Source of the DNA: Clostridiales bacterium
GTDB lineage: Bacteria; Bacillota; Clostridia; Lachnospirales; Lachnospiraceae
Direction of reading: 5' to 3'
DNA length: 11,876 nucleotides
Assembly (NCBI GenBank): GCA_021204765.1
Contig: JAJPYU010000048.1
Coordinates: forward strand, 1-11,876
The notes below the pieces were generated by a model. That model was given only the letters and a program-made list of their open reading frames with translations. It made no database searches and had not been told where the DNA came from. Of the stretch, positions 1 to 6,085 are shown one piece after another (the first letter of the stretch is position 1; each line of letters opens with the position of its first letter). The translations under genes were made by a program, and so were the position numbers.

Positions 1-80
1 AGATGTGTTTTATAGAGAGATCCTACTGGGGGATGAACAGCGGGTTTGAACAGGTGCTGGACAAATATAAGGCAGCATAA
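1..80 (+). CDS. C-terminal end of an unrecognised protein (5' truncated)
   Basis: The window opens inside a reading frame (codons start at position 3) that runs to a TAA at 78-80 and gives a tail ending in ...FEQVLDKYKAA. This frame was chosen because its stop lies 8 nt before a strong intrinsic terminator. A second frame from position 2 is open only to a TGA at 47-49, and the third stops at once. About 25 residues are visible, too few to name a family. The aromatic, charged tail ending in Lys-Ala-Ala would fit an extracellular solute-binding protein or a soluble enzyme, but that is a guess. Even the frame is only moderately certain. Confidence 0.5.
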   Translation, partial: MCFIERSYWGMNSGFEQVLDKYKAA

Positions 81-88
81 GCGATTCG

Positions 89-118
89 GGGCGGCAGATT
101 TGCCGCCCTTTTTCTTTT
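89..118 (+). terminator. Rho-independent terminator
   Basis: A perfect 8-bp GC-rich stem (GGGCGGCA at 89-96, TGCCGCCC at 101-108) with a GATT loop is followed at once by a T-rich run (109-118). This is the classical intrinsic terminator layout and ends the transcript of the upstream partial gene. Confidence 0.95.
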
Positions 119-145
119 GACTTATATAGCTAATAATGATATTAT
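117..145 (+). promoter_or_regulatory. Probable sigma-A promoter of the 233-2000 unit
   Basis: TTGACT at 117-122 matches the -35 consensus at 5 of 6 bases. TATTAT at 140-145 matches the -10 consensus at 5 of 6. The spacer is exactly 17 nt. The -35 box overlaps the T-tract of the preceding terminator, so termination and re-initiation are packed together. Transcription would start near 152, leaving a leader of about 80 nt. The site is predicted by eye only. Confidence 0.7.
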
Positions 146-163
146 GATTTAGGTTTAAGTATG

Positions 164-198
164 TTTCCACGCTGCGCATCCTGCTGCGGGCGTGGGGA
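164..198 (+). promoter_or_regulatory. Hairpin in the 5' leader of the small membrane protein gene
   Basis: CCACGC (167-172) pairs with GCGTGG (190-195). The stem can extend outward by two G-T wobbles and one T-A pair (164-166 with 196-198). The loop is about 17 nt. No T-run follows, so it is not a terminator. It lies in the predicted leader between the promoter and the ribosome binding site (GAGAGGGA at 215-222). A role in mRNA stability or control is possible but unproven. Confidence 0.4.
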
Positions 199-232
199 GA
201 GTTAATATTTTACAGAGAGGGACTTAAGTTTC

Positions 233-826
233 ATGAAAAAGCCGTCGGCGGAGCAGAGTCATGAAGAACGGATGATGGAGGCACACGAGAGAAATGTCCG
301 TCGCCAGTTGATACCGCCAATCATTTTTTTTGCGGCCATTGCGGCCATAGTCCTGGTTTCCGCAGTAAAGCATGCCGTGTCAGTGAGAAACGGTGTGGTG
401 GATCCCTCATCCACAGCACTTGAGGTAGATGCATTTACCGCCTGCCTGGGGAACACGGTATATGAGAATACCGATGAGTATGATGACAGCTATGGAGATT
501 ACTTCTACCTGGGCGCTGATTTCTATGAGACCGGGGTGGAGTACACCAGACAGGTGGGAGATTACCTGGGGACAGTAGTCTTCGATGGTGAGACTGAAGT
601 TGAGAGCTATCAGTGGACCTGTGACGAGGGTGATGCCACCGTCGCTGACCTGGATGACCTGGTTCAGGAGATTGAGACCGCCTATGGGAATTATACTCTT
701 ACGGACGGAGCCTGTTTCTGGTACGCCGATGAGGACGGCAATCTGGGCGACAATACAGACGCTGCCTGGGTCAGCTGCGGGATGGATGATGACGGGACTA
801 TCATCATCCGCGGCGGGGCGGAATAA
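233..826 (+). CDS. Membrane-anchored acidic hypothetical protein
   Basis: This is a 197-residue protein I do not recognise. Residues 1-25 are charged and hydrophilic. Residues about 26-46 form one strongly hydrophobic helix (IPPIIFFAAIAAIVLV) flanked by Arg-Arg on the N side and Lys-His after it, suggesting a signal anchor with the C-terminal domain outside the cell. The remaining ~150 residues are very rich in Asp, Glu, Tyr and Gly and carry four cysteines (71, 130, 161, 182) that could form two disulfides. There is no lipobox and no catalytic motif that I can see. The start follows GAGAGGGA with a 10-nt spacing. The gene sits behind a good promoter and 34 nt before the aldo/keto reductase, so the two are probably co-transcribed. 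Function unknown. Confidence 0.85.
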   Translation: MKKPSAEQSHEERMMEAHERNVRRQLIPPIIFFAAIAAIVLVSAVKHAVSVRNGVVDPSSTALEVDAFTACLGNTVYENTDEYDDSYGDYFYLGADFYETGVEYTRQVGDYLGTVVFDGETEVESYQWTCDEGDATVADLDDLVQEIETAYGNYTLTDGACFWYADEDGNLGDNTDAAWVSCGMDDDGTIIIRGGAE

Positions 827-860
827 TTGTAAAGCGGGATTAATATAGGAGAAATGGCTT

Positions 861-2000
861 ATGATCTACAAAGATTTTCAGGGCATCAGATTATCCGCCC
901 TTGGACTGGGGACAATGAGGCTGCCTGTGATCGACGGGAATGCCGGTCAGATTGACGAGACGGCCGTCTCCGAGATGGTGGCATATGCCATGGAGCATGG
1001 CATCAATTATTACGACACGGCCTGGGGCTATCACGACAGTCAGTCCGAGACAGCCATGGGCAGGATTTTGAAGAAATATCCCCGGGAGAGTTTTTATCTG
1101 GCGACGAAGTTCCCGGGATATGACCCGACAAACATTCCCAACGGCCGGGAGATCTTTGAACGGCAGCTGGAGAAATGCCAGGTGGACTATTTTGATTTCT
1201 ATCTTTTCCACAATGTGAATTCAGTAAATATCGACCCCTATTTAAATGATGAGGAGAACGGCCTTTACTCATATTTGACTGAGCAGAAGAAAAACGGCCG
1301 CATCAGACATCTGGGATTTTCAGTTCACGGCGATTATGATATCACGAAGCGTTTCCTCGGGGCATATGGGAAAGACATGGAGTTCTGCCAGATTCAGCTT
1401 AACTGGATGGATTACGATTACCAGGAGGCTAAGAGAAAAGTGGAGCTCTTAACAGAGTACAACATTCCCATCTGGGTCATGGAGCCCCTGAGGGGAGGCA
1501 GGCTGGCTGTGCTGCCCGAAAAATACAGTCAGAAGCTTTCCATCCTGCGTCCTGACGAGTCAGTGCCTGGCTGGGGTTTCAGATTTATACAGACCATTCC
1601 CGGCGTGGGCGTGACGCTCTCCGGCATGTCCGACATGGAGCAGATTCGGGCAAATGTGGAGATATTTACGAAGGAAAGCCCCCTGACTGATACCGAATGG
1701 GGAGCTCTGATGGAAATCGCTGAGGATATGAAGTCCGACAAGACAGTACCCTGCACTGCCTGCCGCTACTGCACCTCCTACTGTCCTAAGGGACTGGACA
1801 TACCGGGAATGATAGAGGTATACAATGACAACGCTTTAACCGGCAGGGAGATCACGATCCCCGAGTGGATCTTCGGTGAAAATGTGGGTGAGAAGGGAGC
1901 CGGAGCCTGTATCGGCTGCAGGAGCTGTGAGCAGGTCTGCCCTCAGGAGATAAAGATCCCGGAGCTTATGAAGAAGATAGCAGCAGCCATAGTACAGTAG
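861..2000 (+). CDS. Aldo/keto reductase with C-terminal double 4Fe-4S ferredoxin domain
   Basis: The protein has 379 residues. Residues about 1-280 form an aldo/keto reductase barrel, beginning with the LSALGLGTMRLP strand. The catalytic tetrad is visible as Asp52 and Tyr57 (in YYDTAWGY), Lys83 (in ATKFP) and His117 (in YLFHNVN). A ferredoxin-like tail follows with two cluster motifs: Cys298-x2-Cys301-x2-Cys304-x3-Cys308-Pro and Cys350-x2-Cys353-x2-Cys356-x3-Cys360-Pro. This architecture is common in anaerobic Clostridia, where the tail is thought to connect NAD(P)H-dependent carbonyl reduction with low-potential electron carriers. The substrate cannot be read from sequence. The start is fixed by AGGAGA at 847-852, 8 nt upstream. 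It is likely cytoplasmic and co-transcribed with the membrane protein gene just upstream. Family assignment is firm; the role is not. Confidence 0.95.
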   Translation: MIYKDFQGIRLSALGLGTMRLPVIDGNAGQIDETAVSEMVAYAMEHGINYYDTAWGYHDSQSETAMGRILKKYPRESFYLATKFPGYDPTNIPNGREIFERQLEKCQVDYFDFYLFHNVNSVNIDPYLNDEENGLYSYLTEQKKNGRIRHLGFSVHGDYDITKRFLGAYGKDMEFCQIQLNWMDYDYQEAKRKVELLTEYNIPIWVMEPLRGGRLAVLPEKYSQKLSILRPDESVPGWGFRFIQTIPGVGVTLSGMSDMEQIRANVEIFTKESPLTDTEWGALMEIAEDMKSDKTVPCTACRYCTSYCPKGLDIPGMIEVYNDNALTGREITIPEWIFGENVGEKGAGACIGCRSCEQVCPQEIKIPELMKKIAAAIVQ

Positions 2001-2112
2001 GAAGCAATCGGCACAAATGTCAAAATCCAGACAGGCGGCCGTATAGTATAAAAGGGTAATGTCAGGTAAGCTATAAAAAACTGGGCCAGAAAAAAAGCAT
2101 GGAGGAAAGAAA

Positions 2113-3357
2113 ATGAAAGTTTCAGATGTGATCCGTCCCGTGGATCCGGAAGTAGCAGCAGCGATAGACGCCGAGCTTGGGAGGCAGAATGACCATATAG
2201 AGCTCATAGCCTCTGAGAACTGGGCAAGCCCCGCAGTACGGGCAGCCCAGGGCAGCGTCATGACCAATAAGTACGCAGAAGGCTATCCCGCGAAGAGATA
2301 TTACGGCGGATGCCAGTGCGTGGATATAGTGGAGGATCTGGCTCGTGAGCGGGCCAAAGAGCTCTTTGACGCCGAGTATGTCAATGTCCAGCCTCACTCC
2401 GGGGCCCAGGCGAATCTGGCAGTGCAGTTTGCCCTGCTCACTCCCGGTGACACTATCATGGGAATGAGCCTGGATCACGGCGGACACTTATCCCATGGCT
2501 CACCGGTGAATTTCTCCGGCGCATATTTCCATGTCGTACCTTATGGGGTAAATGACGAGGGCTTTATCGACTATGATGAGGTGGAGCGCATAGCCATGGA
2601 GTGTAAGCCGAAGATGATTATCGCCGGTGCCAGCGCCTATGCCAGGACTATAGATTTCCCCAGGTTCAGGGAGATATGCGACAAATGCGGTGCCTATCTC
2701 ATGGTGGATATGGCCCACATCGCCGGACTCATAGCGGCAGGACTGCATCCCAATCCCATGCATTACGCCGACGTGGTGACCACCACCACCCACAAGACCT
2801 TAAGGGGGCCCAGGGGAGGTATGATACTCTGCTCAAAGGAGTCCATGGAGAAGAATAATTTCAATTTCAACAAGGCTGTCTTCCCCGGCACCCAGGGCGG
2901 GCCGCTGATGCATGTCATAGCGGCCAAGGCAGTGTGCTTTAAGGAGGCCTTAAGCCCCGAGTTTAAGATATACCAGCAACACATCATAGACAATGCCCAG
3001 GCTCTTTGCAGGGGGCTGCAGGCCAGAGAGATCAAAATAGTCTCCGGCGGCACGGACAATCATCTGATGCTGGTGGACTTAACGCCCTATGATCTCACCG
3101 GCAAGGCTGTGGAGAAGCTCCTGGATGAGGCTCACATCACTGCAAATAAAAACACTATCCCCAATGATCCAAAGTCCCCCTTCGTCACCAGCGGTATCCG
3201 TCTCGGCACCCCGGCTGTGACTTCAAGGGGTATGAATACTGAGGATATGGACAGAATAGCCGAAGCCATCGCCACCGTCATAAAGGAAGGCGAGGATGGA
3301 GTGCCGAAGGCCAGAGCCATAGTTGCCGAGTTGACAGAGAAATATCCTTTGGCATAA
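2113..3357 (+). CDS. glyA: Serine hydroxymethyltransferase
   Basis: This 414-residue PLP enzyme has the usual bacterial GlyA length. It interconverts serine plus tetrahydrofolate with glycine plus 5,10-methylene-tetrahydrofolate in the cytoplasm, the main source of one-carbon units for purine and thymidylate synthesis. The PLP Schiff-base lysine is Lys228 in TTTTHKTLRGPRGG. Asp199 and His202 in VDMAHIAG match the cofactor-binding Asp and His. The early motif HIELIASEN and the stretch HSGAQAN are family hallmarks. Translation starts at ATG 2113, 7 nt after GGAGG (2101-2105). The 112-bp gap from the reductase gene has no terminator, so read-through from upstream is possible. The structured repeat element starts at the base right after its stop codon. 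Confidence 0.98.
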   Translation: MKVSDVIRPVDPEVAAAIDAELGRQNDHIELIASENWASPAVRAAQGSVMTNKYAEGYPAKRYYGGCQCVDIVEDLARERAKELFDAEYVNVQPHSGAQANLAVQFALLTPGDTIMGMSLDHGGHLSHGSPVNFSGAYFHVVPYGVNDEGFIDYDEVERIAMECKPKMIIAGASAYARTIDFPRFREICDKCGAYLMVDMAHIAGLIAAGLHPNPMHYADVVTTTTHKTLRGPRGGMILCSKESMEKNNFNFNKAVFPGTQGGPLMHVIAAKAVCFKEALSPEFKIYQQHIIDNAQALCRGLQAREIKIVSGGTDNHLMLVDLTPYDLTGKAVEKLLDEAHITANKNTIPNDPKSPFVTSGIRLGTPAVTSRGMNTEDMDRIAEAIATVIKEGEDGVPKARAIVAELTEKYPLA

Positions 3358-3513
3358 GTGCCACAAGTTAGAATTCATGTCATGCTGGCATGACAATGAA
3401 TGAATAACTTAGTGGCACGCCCGGAAATGAGGAAGGAATGGGGAATTATAGGGGCCCCATGGATTCCGAATTTGCGGAGGATTGTGAGAGCGCGAAGCGC
3501 GGAGCAATCCGTA
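3358..3513 (+). repeat. Structured intergenic element, copy A (glyA-serS spacer)
   Basis: The copy has two parts. Part 1 (3358-3418) is a long imperfect palindrome: GTGCCAC/GTGGCAC at the base, AAGTTA/TAACTT, ATTCAT paired with ATGAAT, and GTCATGC/GCATGAC around a TG centre. This makes about 26 bp with small bulges, including an unpaired A at 3411. Part 2 (3422-3513) is a conserved tail also found before carA: CGGAAATGAGGAAG, a stem ATGGGG (3438-3443)/CCCCAT (3455-3460), GGATTCCGAA, and a terminal hairpin GGATTG (3479-3484)/CAATCC (3505-3510) capped by GCGC-GAA-GCGC (3490-3500). No T-run follows either hairpin, so it does not look like an intrinsic terminator. The element ends about 30 nt before the serS start. 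Confidence 0.85.
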
Positions 3514-3540
3514 TGCTAAAATATGTAAAGAGGTGAGATT

Positions 3541-4821
3541 ATGATAGACATTAAATTTTTGAGGGAGCATCCCGACATCGTAAAGCAGAATATAAAGAAT
3601 AAGTTCCAGGACCACAAGCTTCCCCTGGTGGATCAGGTCATAGAGCTGGACGCTCAGTCCAGGGCCGCACAGCAGGAAGCTGATGAGCTGAGAAGACAGA
3701 GAAATGTTATATCAAAGCAGATCGGAGTCCTCATGGGACAGGGAAAGCGTGAGGAGGCCATGGCCTTAAAGGAGCAGGTGGCGAAGAATGCCGCCCGCCT
3801 TACCGAGCTGGAAGGACAGGAAACTGAGCTGGCCGCAAAGGTAAAGGAGATCATGATGGTCATCCCCAATATCATCGACCCCTCAGTTCCCATCGGGAAG
3901 GACGACAGCGAGAACGTGGAGCTGGAGCGCTTCGGCGAGCCGGTGGTGCCTGATTTCGAGATCCCCTATCACACTGAGATAATGGAGAGGTTTAACGGCA
4001 TAGACCTGGATGCGGCCAGGAAGGTGGCCGGAAACGGCTTCTACTACCTCCAGGGAGATATAGCGAGACTCCACTCCGCAGTGACGGCCTACGCCAGGGA
4101 TTTCATGATAGACAAGGGCTTTACCTACTGCATACCGCCTTTCATGATCCGCAGCAATGTGGTCACCGGTGTCATGAGCTTCGACGAGATGGACGCTATG
4201 ATGTACAAGATAGAGGGAGAGGACCTCTACCTCATCGGCACCTCAGAGCACTCTATGATAGGACGCTTCATCGGCGAGCTTCTGGAGGAGGACGAGCTGC
4301 CGAAGACCCTCACCAGCTACTCCCCCTGCTTCAGGAAGGAGAAGGGAGCCCACGGCATAGAGGAGAGGGGCGTCTACCGCATCCACCAGTTCGAGAAGCA
4401 GGAGATGATAGTGGTCTGCCGGCCTGAGGAGTCTCCCATGTGGTATGACAGGCTCTGGAATTACACCGTGGAGCTCTTCCGCAGCATGGACATCCCGGTG
4501 CGCACCCTGGAGTGCTGCTCCGGAGACCTGGCTGACCTTAAGGTCAAGTCCCTGGATGTGGAGGCCTGGTCTCCCAGACAGCAGAAGTACTTCGAGGTGG
4601 GCAGCTGCTCCAACCTGGGCGACGCCCAGGCCCGGCGTCTTCAGATCCGCGTCAAGGACGCCGACGGGAACAAATACTTCGCCCATACCCTGAATAACAC
4701 GGTCGTTGCGCCGCCACGGATGCTCATCGCGTTCCTGGAGAACAATTTAAATGAAGACGGAACAGTAAGTATACCTAAAGTCTTACAACCGTATATGGGA
4801 GGCAAGACTAAGTTAGAGTGA
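3541..4821 (+). CDS. serS: Seryl-tRNA synthetase
   Basis: This 426-residue class II synthetase charges tRNA-Ser (and tRNA-Sec where present) with serine in the cytoplasm. Residues about 1-110 form the N-terminal tRNA-binding arm. They start MIDIKFLREHPDIVKQNIKN and continue into a Gln/Glu/Arg/Lys-rich antiparallel coiled coil (about 30-100). The catalytic core includes GNGFYYLQGDIARL, the serine-binding region around GTSEHSMIGRF, motif 2 with CFRKEKGAHGIEERGVYRIHQFEKQE, and LEVGS-type residues in FEVGSCSNLGDAQARR. Motif 3 reads NTVVAPPRMLIAFLEN in place of the common bacterial GSGLAVGR form, while keeping the motif Arg. The start is set by AGAGGTGA (3529-3536). The gene is flanked on both sides by copies of the structured element. 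No T-box leader is visible upstream. Confidence 0.97.
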   Translation: MIDIKFLREHPDIVKQNIKNKFQDHKLPLVDQVIELDAQSRAAQQEADELRRQRNVISKQIGVLMGQGKREEAMALKEQVAKNAARLTELEGQETELAAKVKEIMMVIPNIIDPSVPIGKDDSENVELERFGEPVVPDFEIPYHTEIMERFNGIDLDAARKVAGNGFYYLQGDIARLHSAVTAYARDFMIDKGFTYCIPPFMIRSNVVTGVMSFDEMDAMMYKIEGEDLYLIGTSEHSMIGRFIGELLEEDELPKTLTSYSPCFRKEKGAHGIEERGVYRIHQFEKQEMIVVCRPEESPMWYDRLWNYTVELFRSMDIPVRTLECCSGDLADLKVKSLDVEAWSPRQQKYFEVGSCSNLGDAQARRLQIRVKDADGNKYFAHTLNNTVVAPPRMLIAFLENNLNEDGTVSIPKVLQPYMGGKTKLE

Positions 4822-4836
4822 TATGAGCGATAGAGT

Positions 4837-4983
4837 GTCATAATTGAGAATACATTCCATGCTTGCATGGATATGTATTCTCAATTAATGACCTAACGGA
4901 CATGAGGAAGAAGCGGGGAAGGGGCCCCGCGGATTCCGAAGGGACGTAGGATTGAGAGAGCGCGAAGCGCGGAGCAATCCGTA
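4837..4983 (+). repeat. Structured intergenic element, copy B (serS-carA spacer)
   Basis: This copy has the same two-part layout and orientation as the one before serS. The palindrome (4837-4892) pairs GTCAT/ATGAC, AATTGA/TCAATT, GAATACAT/ATGTATTC and TCCATGC/GCATGGA around a TT centre, giving 26 bp with single-base bulges at 4872 and 4887. Its sequence is largely different from copy A. The tail (4897-4983) aligns with copy A at about 75 of 87 positions, with one 5-nt gap (hand count). The last 37 nt differ at one base only. Stem GCGGGG (4913-4918)/CCCCGC (4925-4930) replaces ATGGGG/CCCCAT with both pairs compensated. The terminal hairpin is GGATTG (4949-4954)/CAATCC (4975-4980). The element ends about 28 nt before the carA start. 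Confidence 0.85.
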
Positions 4984-4994
4984 TATCGCGAAAG

Positions 4995-5000
4995 AAAGGA
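4995..5000 (+). promoter_or_regulatory. Ribosome binding site that fixes the carA start
   Basis: AAAGGA lies 8 nt before ATG 5009. An in-frame ATG at 4952 would add 19 residues, but those codons lie inside the structured repeat and their peptide (starting MREREARSNPY) does not resemble CarA. The protein beginning MRAFLILEDGTVF is the expected CarA N-terminus. Confidence 0.8.
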
Positions 5001-5008
5001 ATATTTTT

Positions 5009-6085
5009 ATGCGCGCTTTTCTGATATTGGAGGACGGCACGGTCTTTACCGGCACGAGCATCGGCTCCACCCGGGAGGTCGTCAGCGAGATTGTCTTTAA
5101 CACATCCATGACCGGATACCTGGAGGTCCTGACCGACCCGTCCTACGCAGGACAGGCCGTGGTCATGACCTATCCCCTTATCGGCAATTACGGCATCACC
5201 CCGGACATGGAGTCGGAGCGGCCCTGGCCTGACGGCTACATCGTCAGGGAGCTCTCCCGCATGCCCAGCAATTTCCGCTGCGAGGGGACCATACAGGATT
5301 TCCTTAAAAAGTATGATATCCCCGGCATCTGCGGAATAGACACCAGAGCCCTGACGAAGATCCTCAGGGAAAAGGGCACCATGAACGGCATGATCACCAC
5401 CGATGAGCATTACGATCTGGACGTGGTAATGCCGAAGCTCAGGGCTTACACTACCGGGAATGTGGTAGATAAAGTTACCTGTAAGGAAAAGTACGTCCTC
5501 CCCGGAGAGGGCTATAAGGTAGCCCTCCTGGATGTGGGGGCCAAGAGAAATATCGCCCGCTGCTTAAATAAGAGGGGCTGCGAGGTCACGGTCTATCCGG
5601 CCCGTACTACGGCTGAGGTGATACTCGCTTCGCATCCCTACGGCATCATGCTCTCCAAGGTCCCCGTGTATCCCAAGGACTGCGGGATTATTATAGATGA
5701 AGTGAGAAAGCTGTATGAGTCGGATGTGCCCATCTTCGCCATTTGTCTGGGGCACCAGCTCATGGCCCTGGCCGCCGGCGGCGACACCCACAAGCTGAAA
5801 TACGGCCACCGGGGAGGCAACCATCCGGTGAAGGACCTGGATACCGGCCGGGTCTACATCTCCGCCCAGAACCACGGCTATGTGGTGGATACGGAGCACT
5901 TAAGCCCCGATGTCGCTGTGCCCTCCTTTGTGAACGTCAATGACGGCACCAATGAGGGACTGAAATACACAGGAAAAAATATTTACACTGTACAGTTTCA
6001 TCCGGAGGCGAGCCCGGGGCCGCAGGACTCAGGGCATCTCTTCGACATGTTCCTGGAAATGATGGGAGGGAAATGCCATGCCTAA
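5009..6085 (+). CDS. carA: Carbamoyl-phosphate synthase small (glutaminase) subunit
   Basis: The 358-residue subunit hydrolyses glutamine and channels ammonia to CarB for carbamoyl phosphate synthesis, feeding pyrimidine and arginine pathways. Residues about 1-135 form the CPSase small-chain N-terminal domain (LEDGTVFTGTSIGS, FNTSMTGYLEVLTDPSY). The rest is a class I glutamine amidotransferase. The nucleophile Cys246 sits in the elbow ICLGHQLMALAAGG, and the triad is completed by His331 and Glu333 in VQFHPEASPGP. HRGGNHPV and AQNHGY are further family motifs. Its last 8 bp overlap the start of carB, so the two subunits are translationally coupled. I use the ATG at 5009 rather than an upstream in-frame ATG at 4952, which falls within the repeat element. 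Confidence 0.97.
   Translation: MRAFLILEDGTVFTGTSIGSTREVVSEIVFNTSMTGYLEVLTDPSYAGQAVVMTYPLIGNYGITPDMESERPWPDGYIVRELSRMPSNFRCEGTIQDFLKKYDIPGICGIDTRALTKILREKGTMNGMITTDEHYDLDVVMPKLRAYTTGNVVDKVTCKEKYVLPGEGYKVALLDVGAKRNIARCLNKRGCEVTVYPARTTAEVILASHPYGIMLSKVPVYPKDCGIIIDEVRKLYESDVPIFAICLGHQLMALAAGGDTHKLKYGHRGGNHPVKDLDTGRVYISAQNHGYVVDTEHLSPDVAVPSFVNVNDGTNEGLKYTGKNIYTVQFHPEASPGPQDSGHLFDMFLEMMGGKCHA

Noticed and set aside
2019..2047. Promoter before glyA (TATAGT at 2042-2047)
   Set aside because: The only box at 17-nt spacing, GTCAAA, matches the -35 consensus at 3 of 6 bases, and there is no TGn extension. Too weak to list.
3358..3418. Integron attC-like recombination site
   Set aside because: A variable palindrome with bulged bases recalls attC, but I find no GTTRRRY/RYYYAAC core pair. 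The neighbouring genes are housekeeping genes with their own context, not cassettes.
3358..3540. T-box riboswitch upstream of serS
   Set aside because: The spacer lacks the conserved T-box sequence (AGGGTGGNACCGCG) and has no terminator/antiterminator pair with a T-run. The same element precedes carA, which is not a tRNA-synthetase gene.
3409..3615. Minus-strand reading frames through both spacers sharing a YGLLRASRS peptide
   Set aside because: The shared peptide simply reflects the conserved repeat read backwards. The 5-nt indel between copies breaks the frame, there is no plausible ribosome binding site, and the frame runs into serS.
4837..4892. Intrinsic terminator after serS
   Set aside because: The stem is long but AT-rich and no T-run follows; the conserved tail begins 4 nt later. 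It may still affect mRNA ends, but it is not a classical terminator.
4952..5008. 19-residue N-terminal extension of CarA
   Set aside because: These codons lie in the repeat element, have no ribosome binding site of their own, and do not look like CarA. ATG 5009 has AAAGGA and the expected N-terminus.
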